A DNA stretch of 64,000 bases, from positions 1 to 64,000 of the forward strand of contig CAJWLK010000006.1 of the NCBI GenBank assembly GCA_913043255.1, given 5' to 3'. Origin of the DNA: an uncultured Gemmatimonadota bacterium. GTDB taxonomy: Bacteria > Gemmatimonadota > Gemmatimonadetes > Palauibacterales > Palauibacteraceae. Each line of letters begins with the position of its first letter. The stretch's first letter is position 1. Below the pieces are notes generated by a model. It had not been told where the DNA came from. It ran no database searches and saw only the letters and a list, made by a program, of their open reading frames with translations. Shown one piece after another: positions 26,262 to 36,043 of the stretch. Position numbers and translations under genes: made by a program.

Positions 26262-28325
26262 TTGAACGACTCGAAGATGTCTGAACCCAAACATGAATCA
26301 AAAAAATCCGATGCCGCCACCCCGCTAGAAACCCTCGCTATAAATACCATACGGACATTGGCCATGGATGCCGTTGAAAAAGCCGGGTCCGGACACCCCG
26401 GAACGGCGATGGCATTGGCCCCAGTCGCGTATAGTCTTTGGATGCGAAGCATGAAGTATAACCCACGCGACCCACGCTGGTTCGATCGCGACCGCTTTGT
26501 ACTTTCAGCTGGACACGCCTCAATACTTCAATATGCGATGCTACATCTCACAGGATTCGATCTCTCGATGGAAGAACTACAACGGTTCCGCCAATCGGGA
26601 AGCTTAACTCCCGGGCACCCTGAAAACTTTGTGACTTCTGGTGTCGAGACTACGACGGGACCACTTGGTCAGGGGGTCGCAAATTCGGTAGGGCTTGCCA
26701 TGGCCGAAGCCCATCTGGCCGCCAAATTCAACCGGCCAGGTCACAACATCATCGACCATTTCACGTACGTAATTTGCAGCGATGGGGACCTCATGGAAGG
26801 GATTTCCTATGAGGCAGCGTCGTTAGCTGGGCACCTTGGGCTAGGCAAACTAATTTGGCTCTACGATGACAACAAAATCACCATAGATGGGAATACGGAT
26901 TTAGTCTTCTCGGAAAATGTCCAAAATCGATTTGAGGCACTCGGTTGGCACGTGTTGTCCGTCGCTGACGCTAACGACATATCTGCAGTCGATGAGAGTG
27001 TCGCGATGGCCCGTGCTGAAACTGGCCAGCCTTCGCTCATTATCGTGGAGTCACGCATCGGATATGGGTCACCCAATAAGCAAGACACCCCAGATGCGCA
27101 TGGGGCACCCTTAGGTAAAGAAGAAGTTCGTCTCACCAAGGAAGCTTATGGATGGCCGATTGAACCCGATTTTTGGGTCCCGGATGAGGTTCGTGGCCAC
27201 ATGAACGGACAAGTTGAGCGAGGCGAAGCGCTTCAGGCAGCATGGAGGGAGAACTTCACAAGCTACCAAACTGACCACCCTGACCTCGCAGCTGAACTCG
27301 AACGTCGTATCCAAGGCGAACTCCCCAACGATTGGGATACAGACCTGCCTCAGTTCACTGCCGATGACAATCCCATCGCCACACGAGCTGCTTCAGGTCA
27401 CGTACTTCAAGCGCTCGCTTCAAACATCCCCGAACTTCTTGGAGGAAGCGCAGACCTCTCCGGCTCTAATAACACGCTTATTGATGCCCCAAATTTCTCA
27501 CGTAAATGCCCAGAGGGACGAAACGTTCGATGGGGGATCCGTGAACACGCCATGGCATCAATTTCGAACGGCCTCGCACTCCATGGGGCTGTACGACCCT
27601 ACGTAGCCACGTTCTTCATATTTACAGACTATGCTCGGCCCGCAATTCGCCTAGCGGCACTTATGGGCGTTCCGTCCATCTATGTTTTGACACATGATTC
27701 CATCGGCCTTGGAGCCGATGGACCCACTCACCAGCCCGTCGAACATTTGGCTTCGTTCCGAGCCATGCCAGGTGTCGTAGTAGTCCGACCTGCAGACGCC
27801 AATGAAGTGGCACAGGCATGGCGCTTCGCCATCGAGCGTCGTGACGGTCCAACTTTGATCGTCCTAACTCGGCAAAAGGTGCCTCATTTCGTACGAAGTA
27901 ACGGGACACCAGAGAGAGAGTTAAACTGCGGAGCGTATGTCCTAAGCCCCGAGAGCGGGGAAACCCTTCATCTCGTGCTGCTCGCTAGCGGGTCCGAAGT
28001 ACAACTTGCATGTGCTGCTCAAACGGAATTGGCTACACACGGGGTTGAAGCACGGGTCGTATCTTTCCCGAGTTGGGAGTTGTTTCGTCAGCAGACTTCC
28101 GAGTACCAGAACTCAGTTTTGCCGGCAGATATACCTCGGATTGCGGTGGAAGCAGGCGCTTCTTTCGGATGGGCAGAATGGGTTGGTTCGCGAGGAACCG
28201 TAATCGGGGTCGACAAATTCGGACAATCGGGTTCACACTCCGATAATTTTGTTGACTACGGGCTCACCACTGAGGAGATCGTTGCGCGATCACTGAAGGT
28301 GCTTGGGCAAGAAACTCCATCATGA
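26262..28325 (+). CDS. tkt: transketolase
   Basis: Thiamine-diphosphate enzyme of the non-oxidative pentose phosphate pathway. About 687 residues. Motifs: [40 protein letters not shown], the TPP motif [13 protein letters not shown]...[34 protein letters not shown] and [21 protein letters not shown]. The TTG at 26262 follows a GAGGGGG at good spacing; the ATG at 26277 is the alternative. First gene of tkt-rpiB-tal-pgl. It uses thiamine diphosphate, whose last synthetic step may be supplied by the thiL gene here. Confidence 0.97.
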   Translation: MNDSKMSEPKHESKKSDAATPLETLAINTIRTLAMDAVEKAGSGHPGTAMALAPVAYSLWMRSMKYNPRDPRWFDRDRFVLSAGHASILQYAMLHLTGFDLSMEELQRFRQSGSLTPGHPENFVTSGVETTTGPLGQGVANSVGLAMAEAHLAAKFNRPGHNIIDHFTYVICSDGDLMEGISYEAASLAGHLGLGKLIWLYDDNKITIDGNTDLVFSENVQNRFEALGWHVLSVADANDISAVDESVAMARAETGQPSLIIVESRIGYGSPNKQDTPDAHGAPLGKEEVRLTKEAYGWPIEPDFWVPDEVRGHMNGQVERGEALQAAWRENFTSYQTDHPDLAAELERRIQGELPNDWDTDLPQFTADDNPIATRAASGHVLQALASNIPELLGGSADLSGSNNTLIDAPNFSRKCPEGRNVRWGIREHAMASISNGLALHGAVRPYVATFFIFTDYARPAIRLAALMGVPSIYVLTHDSIGLGADGPTHQPVEHLASFRAMPGVVVVRPADANEVAQAWRFAIERRDGPTLIVLTRQKVPHFVRSNGTPERELNCGAYVLSPESGETLHLVLLASGSEVQLACAAQTELATHGVEARVVSFPSWELFRQQTSEYQNSVLPADIPRIAVEAGASFGWAEWVGSRGTVIGVDKFGQSGSHSDNFVDYGLTTEEIVARSLKVLGQETPS

Positions 28326-28777
28326 AAATCTCTATTGGATCTGACCATGCAGGCGTCTCGTACAAGAGCCAACTAACCGAAAAACTTCGGACAGCTGGAC
28401 ACACCGTAATTGATCTCGGAACTGAGGGTACGGACTCTGTGGACTACCCGGACTTCGCGCATGCGGTCGCAACGAGCGTGGCGACCAAGGAAACTGAGCG
28501 AGGGATCCTTATCTGCGGCTCAGCGGTTGGCGTGAGCATTACAGCAAACAAAGTCCCAGGAGTTCGGGCAGGCGTTTGCCACGATACTTACTCAGCTGCA
28601 CAAGGAGTTGACCACGATGACATGAACGTTCTCTGCCTGGGAGAGCGAGTGATTGGAATCGCACTCGCACACACGATAGTGGATGCGTTTCTTGAGGCGA
28701 ACTTCTCAGGGGCACCCCGCCACCAGAGACGTTTAGATAAGGTTTTGGCCATAGAGGGCAAGTATTTGGCAACGTAA
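28322..28777 (+). CDS. rpiB: ribose-5-phosphate isomerase B
   Basis: Interconverts ribulose 5-phosphate and ribose 5-phosphate. 151 residues of the LacA/RpiB fold: [36 protein letters not shown], the catalytic [20 protein letters not shown], and [26 protein letters not shown]. Overlaps tkt by ATGA. The SAVGVSI in place of the more usual GTGIGMS is worth noting but is seen in related RpiB proteins. Confidence 0.93.
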   Translation: MKISIGSDHAGVSYKSQLTEKLRTAGHTVIDLGTEGTDSVDYPDFAHAVATSVATKETERGILICGSAVGVSITANKVPGVRAGVCHDTYSAAQGVDHDDMNVLCLGERVIGIALAHTIVDAFLEANFSGAPRHQRRLDKVLAIEGKYLAT

Positions 28778-28866
28778 AGGGCCAGTGATAGAGCCCAACT
28801 ATACCGTCATTAATGTTCTGCTGTGCAATTATTGGGTTAACTGAAAACACAAGCGAAAGGAATCAG

Positions 28867-30012
28867 ATGAGTTCGCTTCAGCAACTCTGGAAATTCGGGC
28901 AAAGCGTTTGGCTCGACAATCTTACTCGAGAGATGCTCCATAATGGTGAACTCATTCGCCGGGTGGAGACGGAAGGGGTTCGCGGAGTCACATCAAACCC
29001 AGCCATTTTCCACAAGGCAATTACGCAGGGGAAAGACTATGATGAGGACATTGCACAATTTTCCTCTGCAGGCCTTGGGGTGACGGAGATCTATGACCGA
29101 TTGACCATCACAGATATACGTGATGCGTGCGATATCCTTCATGGCGTCTGGACTACTTCAAACGGATTAGACGGCTATGTATCACTTGAAGTCTCGCCTC
29201 ATCTTGCCAACGATACCCAAGGCACTCTCCACGAAGCCTGCCGACTCTACGAAGCGGTCGATCGAGACAACGTGCTCATCAAGATCCCCGGAACTCCAGC
29301 GGGGGTCCCGGCAATACGAGAAGCCATCTATGAAGGAGTAAACATCAACGTAACGCTGCTGTTTTCGATCGAAGCCTACGAGGCTGTTGCAGACGCATAT
29401 ATAGAGGCACTTGAGCAACGATTGGAAGCAGGCCGTCCAGTAGATGACATGGCGTCTGTCGCAAGCTTTTTCCTCAGCCGAATCGACTCTCTTACAGATG
29501 CGAAGCTTCATAGTCTTCCGGACAAACCAGAAGCGCATATATCGTATTCGGCCGCCGAAGAACTCGAATCACTCCTCGGAGAAGCTGCCATAGCTAATGC
29601 GAAGCTCGCCTACCAATCCTTTGACACCCGAATCAAATCAGACCGCTGGGCCACACTGGCAGCCGAAGGGGCCACACCACAACGCATGTTATGGGCAAGC
29701 ACCAGCACCAAGAACCCAGACTACCCCGACACTAAATATGTCGAACCACTCATTGGTGACCTGACAATCAATACTATGCCAGAGCAGACAATGGCGGCTT
29801 TTCTAGACCATGGTGTAGTCCGCGATACAGTGCGCGAAGATGCCGATAAGGCGAAGGAAGTAATGCGACGGCTATCGGAGGTAGGCATTGAATTTGATGC
29901 CCTCACGAATCAACTTCTCGACGAAGGCCTTGAGAAGTTCGTAGCCCCCTTCGATCGTCTAATCGACAGCCTGGAAGAAAGAGCCTCGCTACTCAGCCGA
30001 CAAACCGCCTAG
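28867..30012 (+). CDS. tal: transaldolase
   Basis: Transfers a dihydroxyacetone unit between sugar phosphates. 381 residues, the longer Tal subfamily. VWLDNLTREML, GVRGVTSNPAIFHKAI, SLEVSPHLANDTQGTL, the Schiff-base Lys139 in VLIKIPGTPAGVPAI, NINVTLLFSIEAYEAVADAYI, and RMLWASTSTKNPDYPDTKYVEPL. Start placed at the ATG at 28867 with AAGGA six bases upstream; an upstream ATG has no ribosome site. Third gene of the pentose phosphate operon. Confidence 0.95.
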   Translation: MSSLQQLWKFGQSVWLDNLTREMLHNGELIRRVETEGVRGVTSNPAIFHKAITQGKDYDEDIAQFSSAGLGVTEIYDRLTITDIRDACDILHGVWTTSNGLDGYVSLEVSPHLANDTQGTLHEACRLYEAVDRDNVLIKIPGTPAGVPAIREAIYEGVNINVTLLFSIEAYEAVADAYIEALEQRLEAGRPVDDMASVASFFLSRIDSLTDAKLHSLPDKPEAHISYSAAEELESLLGEAAIANAKLAYQSFDTRIKSDRWATLAAEGATPQRMLWASTSTKNPDYPDTKYVEPLIGDLTINTMPEQTMAAFLDHGVVRDTVREDADKAKEVMRRLSEVGIEFDALTNQLLDEGLEKFVAPFDRLIDSLEERASLLSRQTA

Positions 30013-30021
30013 GCTTATCCA

Positions 30022-30750
30022 ATGGGGCTTCCAAAACCAACCCCACAGATCTCGGCAGTACCTTCCGGTTACCAAATAATCATTGACCCGGACGCTTTCA
30101 TAAGCACCGCTGCCAAGTTCCTCGCAAGAAAGCTAGTCGCCCTTACAAACATTAGGCATGGATCCATCGCCTTATCTGGCGGTTCTACTCCTGGTCCAAT
30201 TTACCAAAAGATATCTCAACATAAGGGGATTAATTGGAGTCGACTCCACATCTTTTTTACAGACGAACGCATGGTCTCACACGACGATCCAGAGAGCAAC
30301 TATCACCTGGCTCGAGAGACCCTTTTGGATCGAGTACCGATACCCAAAGAACAGATTCATCCAATGCCGGTAGAGGCACAAGATGGAATTCCCCCCGCAC
30401 GCGTCTATTCAAACATTCTGCCAACAAGCATAGACATACTCGTTCTAGGAATAGGAGAAGATGGCCACACTGCATCCCTTTTCCCCCACTCCCCTGCTCT
30501 CAATTCTGAGGAAGCCGTCGCACAAACATATTCGCCACTTCCACCTTTCGAACGTCTAAGCATAACGCCAACGGTCATCAAGAGCGCTCAACTCATGGTG
30601 ACACTAGTGCGAGGTCCCAAAAAAAACCTCGCACTCCACCATGCTCTCGCAAATACAACCTCAGTAGACGAATGGCCAGCGAGGATAGCACGGAAAGGGG
30701 TTTGGATAGTAGGACGTGATGTCCTTACGACACCCATTAAAAATACATGA
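30022..30750 (+). CDS. pgl: 6-phosphogluconolactonase
   Basis: Hydrolyses 6-phosphogluconolactone in the oxidative pentose phosphate branch. 242 residues of the NagB/Pgl fold: IALSGGSTPGPIYQKIS, IFFTDERMVSHDDPESNYHLARE, and LGIGEDGHTASLFPHSPAL. Follows tal by 9 bases. The substrate-producing dehydrogenase (zwf) is not in the window. Ends 19 bases from the convergent dnaJ stop. Confidence 0.92.
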   Translation: MGLPKPTPQISAVPSGYQIIIDPDAFISTAAKFLARKLVALTNIRHGSIALSGGSTPGPIYQKISQHKGINWSRLHIFFTDERMVSHDDPESNYHLARETLLDRVPIPKEQIHPMPVEAQDGIPPARVYSNILPTSIDILVLGIGEDGHTASLFPHSPALNSEEAVAQTYSPLPPFERLSITPTVIKSAQLMVTLVRGPKKNLALHHALANTTSVDEWPARIARKGVWIVGRDVLTTPIKNT

Positions 30751-30769
30751 CCCAATCCTGCAACTCGAC

Positions 30770-31918
30770 TCAGGCCGTGAAAGCTGCTTTTACGCGCTCC
30801 CAGAAAGTTGGATCATCTCCGCGGCCAGGTTCGGGAGGATCCTGTTCAACTGCAGCCAAGTCCTTGAGTGCCGAAAGCTGTTCAGGCCCCACGTCAGTCG
30901 GCGTCCAAACCCGGACTCGTACGAGTTGGTCACCTCGACCATTGGCACGAAGTTTTGGCATACCTTGGCCCCGTAGCCTCAGGATTTGACCAGCCTGGAT
31001 CCCTGCAGGGATGGTAATTCGCGCCTCTGACAAGATAGTCGGAACCTCTAGTTCCACCCCAAGTGCTGCTTGGGAGAACGTAATCGGAAGGTCGATCAAA
31101 AGATCGTCCCCATTCCGATCAAACTGGTCGTGAGGTTCAATCTCAATTCTTACGATCAAATCTCCTGGCTCACCACCCCGCGGACCGACATTTCCACGTC
31201 CACGAAGTTTCAAATAATCTTCTGCTGAGATTCCAGCGGGGATTTCAAGATCAACCATCTTATCGGTCTTGATGCGCCCACTCCCAGAACACTCTCGGCA
31301 TTTATTCTCAATCCTGGTCCCCTCGCCACCACAGGGCCTGCAGGGGCTTACGGAGACGAATTGCCCCAACATAGATCGCTGGACCACCCGAACTTCCCCA
31401 ACCCCCTGGCAGTTCTCGCATGTCACGGTGGAGCTACCCGGTTCGGCACCCCCCGCATTACAGCGTTCGCAAGGACTCATTACGGAGACTCGAACTACCC
31501 GCTCTGCACCGCGGGCCGCCTCTTCAAGTGTGAGAGTGAGTGAAATTTTCAGACTTGATCCAGTCCGAGAATTTGCCCCCCTCTGTCCTCCCCCAAACAA
31601 ATCTCCAAATCCGCCGGCTCCAAACTCGCGCATAAACACTTCGAGTGGGTCAGTGAAGTTCGCAAATCCCCCAAACGGTGATTCTCCAGCACCACCTCGA
31701 CGAACTCCAGCCTCCCCATATCGATCGTAAAGTTCCCGCTTGTCCGGAGTACTCAGAACCTCCCAAGCTTCAGTAACTTCTTTAAAACGTTCTTCCGCAT
31801 CCGGTTCCGAATTACGATCGGGATGGTACTGCATCGCGAGTTTCCGATATGCTTTCCTTATATCGTCAGAACTTGCGTCCCGAGCCACACCGAGAAGCTC
31901 GTAGTAATCCTTACTCAC
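30770..31918 (-). CDS. dnaJ: chaperone protein DnaJ
   Basis: Hsp40 co-chaperone of DnaK, 382 residues. J domain (1-70) with HPD in YHPDRN, Gly/Phe-rich linker (about 75-115), four zinc motifs CERCNAGG, CENCQGVG, CRPCGGEG and CRECSGSG, and a C-terminal substrate domain. I chose the GTG at 31918, which has GGAGG five bases upstream; the GTG at 31930 would contain that ribosome site. It is directly after hrcA, with no grpE or dnaK between. Confidence 0.97.
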   Translation of the reverse strand: MSKDYYELLGVARDASSDDIRKAYRKLAMQYHPDRNSEPDAEERFKEVTEAWEVLSTPDKRELYDRYGEAGVRRGGAGESPFGGFANFTDPLEVFMREFGAGGFGDLFGGGQRGANSRTGSSLKISLTLTLEEAARGAERVVRVSVMSPCERCNAGGAEPGSSTVTCENCQGVGEVRVVQRSMLGQFVSVSPCRPCGGEGTRIENKCRECSGSGRIKTDKMVDLEIPAGISAEDYLKLRGRGNVGPRGGEPGDLIVRIEIEPHDQFDRNGDDLLIDLPITFSQAALGVELEVPTILSEARITIPAGIQAGQILRLRGQGMPKLRANGRGDQLVRVRVWTPTDVGPEQLSALKDLAAVEQDPPEPGRGDDPTFWERVKAAFTA

Positions 31919-31979
31919 GTACGCCTCCACTGACCGCTCGGTGACACGAGTTTCCCAGTGATGATAGAAGAAAGTTCTC

Positions 31980-33023
31980 TCATGGAGTGAGTCGGGTCAT
32001 GAGACCGGACGTCCAATCCACAATGGAAACAACTTTTTGGTATGGCATTCTCGTTGGGCCTATTACTCCGACAGTGCCTCGTAAGCTACCTATAGAGTAG
32101 TTGGCCGTCACAATAGTCAGGTCTTCGAGTTCAGGTTGCGTGTGTTCAGTTCCAATCGTGATTTGAGGACCGTCCGAGTCCGCACGTCCCCCCAATACCG
32201 ACACCAAAAGTTCCCTGCGTTCGGTCAAGTGGATGAGTTCTAGCATCCGATCGCTCGCCGTGAACTCGGGCTGTTCTGCAAGCGCTGTCGTACTTCCAAG
32301 GTGCACGGCTCGCTCTTGCAGCGCGCACTCGAAAACGTCCCGTTCACTATGAAGGAAGATATTCATAAGACCCTGAGCCTCAGGATCAGGAAGATTAACA
32401 CTCTCTAGTCTTTCATGAAGCGTGGCCTGGACTTGGCGCAGCGTTGCACCTGCTAAGCGGTCATTTAAAGCCGCCGAAACTGCTTCTAGGGTCGCCCTCG
32501 GCACAGATGACGTAACGTCCACGTAAACTGTCCGCACAACTCCAGATTCTAATGTCAGAACCAACAACACCTTTTCCGATGAAACCTGTATGAGCTCAAG
32601 CCGCTCGAGTGTAGCCAATGCCAACATTGGCCCCATCGCCAGTCCCAATTCTCCAGTGAGAAGAGTGAGAACACGTGCCGCTTTGGAGACGAGATCTTCG
32701 ACACCTGCCACTTCAAGACCAACAAACTCTTGTTCAATCTGTACTCGCTCTCGAGACGTAAGTCGCCCTCGACGCATGAGTCCATCGACGTAATAGCGGT
32801 AGGCCAAATCTGTCGGAAGACGCCCGGCTGAAGTGTGAGGATGAGTAAGCAGTCCTTTGGCTTCAAGGTCAGCCATCGTATTTCGAATCGTTGCTGCAGA
32901 GACTCCAAACTCGTAGTCCGTTCCAATCTTCTGCGAGCCCACCGGTGCTGCCGTCCGCACAAATGAGTCGATGACTGCCACCAACACATCTCGTTCACGA
33001 TCTGTCAGCGTTGGGATACTCAT
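31980..33023 (-). CDS. hrcA: heat-inducible transcription repressor HrcA
   Basis: Represses class I heat-shock genes by binding CIRCE. 347 residues: N-terminal winged helix (LTDRERDVLVAVIDSFVRTA, GVSAATIRNTMADLEAKGLL, HPHTSAGRLPTDLAYRYYVD) and a GAF-like regulatory domain. The hrcA-dnaJ order is classical. No CIRCE inverted repeat (TTAGCACTC-N9-GAGTGCTAA) is visible nearby, so the controlled promoters are probably groES/dnaK loci elsewhere. Starts at the ATGA overlap with hemW. Confidence 0.96.
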   Translation of the reverse strand: MSIPTLTDRERDVLVAVIDSFVRTAAPVGSQKIGTDYEFGVSAATIRNTMADLEAKGLLTHPHTSAGRLPTDLAYRYYVDGLMRRGRLTSRERVQIEQEFVGLEVAGVEDLVSKAARVLTLLTGELGLAMGPMLALATLERLELIQVSSEKVLLVLTLESGVVRTVYVDVTSSVPRATLEAVSAALNDRLAGATLRQVQATLHERLESVNLPDPEAQGLMNIFLHSERDVFECALQERAVHLGSTTALAEQPEFTASDRMLELIHLTERRELLVSVLGGRADSDGPQITIGTEHTQPELEDLTIVTANYSIGSLRGTVGVIGPTRMPYQKVVSIVDWTSGLMTRLTP

Positions 33024-34243
33024 CTCACCTCAGAGCTTGCGATTTCTGCTACCATTGAATCCATCCTCAACCAACCTTCAACAGTTGGAATCCAACGGTC
33101 CGTTTGGCGTTTCAACCAACCAGCCTCTGCCCAACGTTCGAGCTGAACTGACAGAGTCTTTGACTGCGACCGCATTGACAAACCTTTCATCGTACGCAGC
33201 CCCATCCAGATCCTCTCCAAAGCTTCATCTTTTTCGCTCACACGCTCCCACCCGTCAATTGGGCCCAATCCTTCACTAAGGCTGCCTTCATATTGCTCCC
33301 AACGGTAGACATTCCAGATTCTAATAGGTGGAATGAACCCATGAGCCGATGGCCCGAAGGCAAGATAAGGTGCTCGGTTCCAATAGTACCAGTTGTGTCG
33401 ACACTGCTCCCCCGGGCGGGCAAAGTTAGAAACCTCATAGTGGTCATAGCCCGCCGCACACAACTCCTTTGAAAGAAGACGGTAGCCGTCTGCATAACGA
33501 ATCTCAGACGGTGCACTCACACGACCAGATTGGATCCATTTAGCCAGCGGTGTGCGCGGTTCAACGCTTAAACCATACAAACTGATGTGAGACAGGTTTA
33601 ATTTGATTGCCTCATCGATCTCTCGCACAAGATTTCGTTCGACGTCATCCGGCAATCCGAACAGCAGATCAATACTAACTCTCTCGAACCCTGCAGCATG
33701 GGCTTCGCCCACGGCAGCAACGGCGCGCTCCCGATCGTGTAATCGCCCCAACCACAAAAGTACTGCGTCATCGAGTGACTGAACTCCTAGGCTGATGCGG
33801 TTAACTCCCGACTCTCGCCATACAGTTGCAAGCTCGTACGAAAAAGAAGCAGGGTTGGCTTCAACGGTCCATTCCGTCTTTTCCGGTTCAATATCAAACC
33901 AGCGCGCCAACCGACATTTAAGTTCGACAAGACCTTCAGATCCAATCAAAGACGGGGTACCTCCACCAATAAACAAGGTGTCTAGAACGGCAGGTGATTC
34001 CCATTTCATATTCTCAAACCACCACGCTGTCTCCACTTCGATAGCGTCCAACCAACTACGAACGGGAGGCTCGGCTGACCGCGTAACTGAAAAGTCACAA
34101 TAGTGGCAACGATGCTCACAGAAAGGAAAATGGAGATACAATGACTTCGGCGGTCGAGTGTACCGGTCGAATGCAGGCTGCTCATACTTTGACGCAAGTT
34201 CCAACCCATCCCCACTCAATGCAGGACTCATCGACTGAGGCAT
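33020..34243 (-). CDS. hemW: HemW-like radical SAM protein (heme chaperone family)
   Basis: Radical SAM protein related to oxygen-independent coproporphyrinogen oxidase. 407 residues. The Fe-S motif CEHRCHYCDF (Cys42, Cys46, Cys49), GGGTPSLIG, VEANPASF, RISLGVQSLDDAVLLWLGR and SIDLLFGLPDD are HemW-like. HemN-type residues cannot be fully ruled out, but synteny with hrcA/dnaJ and the length favour HemW, a proposed heme chaperone. I took the ATG at 34243 preceded by TGAGGT. Confidence 0.92.
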   Translation of the reverse strand: MPQSMSPALSGDGLELASKYEQPAFDRYTRPPKSLYLHFPFCEHRCHYCDFSVTRSAEPPVRSWLDAIEVETAWWFENMKWESPAVLDTLFIGGGTPSLIGSEGLVELKCRLARWFDIEPEKTEWTVEANPASFSYELATVWRESGVNRISLGVQSLDDAVLLWLGRLHDRERAVAAVGEAHAAGFERVSIDLLFGLPDDVERNLVREIDEAIKLNLSHISLYGLSVEPRTPLAKWIQSGRVSAPSEIRYADGYRLLSKELCAAGYDHYEVSNFARPGEQCRHNWYYWNRAPYLAFGPSAHGFIPPIRIWNVYRWEQYEGSLSEGLGPIDGWERVSEKDEALERIWMGLRTMKGLSMRSQSKTLSVQLERWAEAGWLKRQTDRWIPTVEGWLRMDSMVAEIASSEVR

Positions 34244-34328
34244 TGACCTCAAGTAAGACACGATTTAAAACAGGACGTTTCCAACCTCAGTGCAACACGA
34301 ATCGACAGAAGATGCAACAACCAAAACC

Positions 34329-35369
34329 TTACGGGCTCCATGTTTCCACTTCATCGAAGGGATCTTGGTCGGAATCTGCAAGCTGACGGTTTTTCTCTGC
34401 TCGGACCTCCGCCCACAAACTATCGAGCACTCCCTTCAATCCAGATCCTGTGACCGCGGAAATCTGGAAAACACCCCATGCCTTTGGGGCATCAATCGTG
34501 ATTTTCGAATCGGCCGACACAAGATCGCTCTTGGTCAGAAGCACGCAGTGTGTAATGTCGGCCAAAGCCGAATCATGCCCACGAAGTTCCTTACGGAGGA
34601 GATCGTATGAAGCCTGTGGATCTTCCTCTTCTAACGGTACTAGGAGTGCCAGCGTGCGAGTCCTTTCAATATGACGGAGGAATTGGGTTCCAAGCCCCTT
34701 CCCTTCATTCGCTCCTTCAATGATCCCTGGGATATCGGCAATAACGAAGGATCGGCCATCACTTAGTCCGACCACGCCCAGATTAGGGGAAAGCGTCGAG
34801 AACGGGTAATCAGCAATCTTTGGATCAGCAGACGTGACGCGGGCGAGGAAAGTTGACTTTCCTGCATTCGGCTGACCTACAAGGCCAACATCGGCAATGA
34901 GTTTGAGCTCAAGTTCTATAGTTCGTTCGTCGCCCCATTCCCCCTTTTCCCACTCTCGCGGTGCCTGGTGCGTCGCAGACGTGTAACTCGCGTTGCCCCG
35001 CCCTCCCTTACCACCATATGCTACGATCAGTTCCTCTCCATCTTCCAACAACTCACCCAATCGCTCACCCGTCTCCGCATCTCGAACAAGCGTACCAAGC
35101 GGGACCGGGAGGGTCAGATGCTCACCTGATACCCCTGCCCGATTCCCACCCTCGCCGTGTCCAGCTCGCCCTGCTTTGTATTGCTGTCTGTATGAGTAAT
35201 CAAGCAACGTATCCAGAGAAGAATCCGCCCTGAGGATGACATGCCCCCCATCTCCCCCTCTTCCACCGCTAGGACCACCACGGGGCACCCCTCTCTCACG
35301 ACGAAACGCGACAGCCCCTGCCCCACCGGGCCCTCCTGTTACTCGAATTTTCGCGACATCGACAAACAC
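34329..35369 (-). CDS. obgE: GTPase Obg
   Basis: Ribosome-associated GTPase needed for 50S assembly and growth control. 346 residues. The glycine-rich Obg fold is N-terminal (1-158: GGPGGAGAVAFRRERGVPRG, GGRGGDGGHVI, GKGGRGN). The G domain follows with G1 GQPNAGKST (165-173), DIPGIIEGANEGKGLG and TKSD. The C-terminal extension is short. GTG start. Confidence 0.97.
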   Translation of the reverse strand: MFVDVAKIRVTGGPGGAGAVAFRRERGVPRGGPSGGRGGDGGHVILRADSSLDTLLDYSYRQQYKAGRAGHGEGGNRAGVSGEHLTLPVPLGTLVRDAETGERLGELLEDGEELIVAYGGKGGRGNASYTSATHQAPREWEKGEWGDERTIELELKLIADVGLVGQPNAGKSTFLARVTSADPKIADYPFSTLSPNLGVVGLSDGRSFVIADIPGIIEGANEGKGLGTQFLRHIERTRTLALLVPLEEEDPQASYDLLRKELRGHDSALADITHCVLLTKSDLVSADSKITIDAPKAWGVFQISAVTGSGLKGVLDSLWAEVRAEKNRQLADSDQDPFDEVETWSP

Positions 35370-35403
35370 GCTTTACTAACTCCAATTTGGAAATCGATAG
35401 GAC

Positions 35404-36042
35404 CTAGAGTCCAACACGGTGTTTCACTTCACTCCACAGACTCAACAACTCGACCCGATTCTCTCGAGTCCCCGAAGCAATTCCAATTTCAAGGACGCTT
35501 TCCACCGCTTCTGGAGTAGCACCCACATTAAGGGCTCCGAATAAGTGCGCCTTCAGCTGCCTATCATGTCGACCAGCAGCAAGTTGTGCGACAATGCACA
35601 ATTCGCGGTCACACAGAGAGAGCCCGGGCCGGGATAGCGTTTTCCCATACCCATCCGCTATCACCCATTGATCCAAATCCGGGTGCAGACTACGAACATT
35701 TTCACGCAGCGAATCGTAGGCTTTTCCATAAATTCGTGCACAGAGTTCTTCTCCCACAATGAGTCGCTCAGTCAGCGATGAATCGATTGATCCCTTTCCA
35801 CACCGAACTTCCTGCGCCCTTAATACCTCGAACGCGTTTAGCACTACCGGGAATCCAACAAACAAACATGACTGGAGTAAAAGTTCTTCGATTTGAACAG
35901 GCGCTGCGATTTTTTGAGCGTCAATAAGCGCTGCCTTCCAGACGCTCGATCGACCACTTGCCAGGGCGGCAGAAACACGCGCTAGCGCCGCACACGCTGG
36001 GCTCAAACTGTCTATTGCGGCAGGAATTCCGTCTTTATCCAC
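35404..36042 (-). CDS. carboxymuconolactone decarboxylase (AhpD-like) family protein
   Basis: About 212 residues, helical. The C-terminal half carries the CMD-type core LCDRELCIVAQLAAGRHDRQ LKAHLFGALNVGATPEAVESVL with two cysteines spaced C-x4-C, as in AhpD-type peroxidase/disulfide proteins. The N-terminal half repeats a similar pattern weakly (LLLQSCLFVGFPVVLNAFEVL). The first ORF start codon lies inside the asparaginase gene; the GTG at 36042, just past its stop, is a reasonable start. Function beyond a possible thiol-redox role is unknown. Confidence 0.72.
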   Translation of the reverse strand: MDKDGIPAAIDSLSPACAALARVSAALASGRSSVWKAALIDAQKIAAPVQIEELLLQSCLFVGFPVVLNAFEVLRAQEVRCGKGSIDSSLTERLIVGEELCARIYGKAYDSLRENVRSLHPDLDQWVIADGYGKTLSRPGLSLCDRELCIVAQLAAGRHDRQLKAHLFGALNVGATPEAVESVLEIGIASGTRENRVELLSLWSEVKHRVGL

Positions 36043-36043
36043 T

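Noticed and set aside
31900-33060. CIRCE element near hrcA/dnaJ
   Set aside because: I looked for TTAGCACTC and GAGTGCTAA and found neither around this operon.
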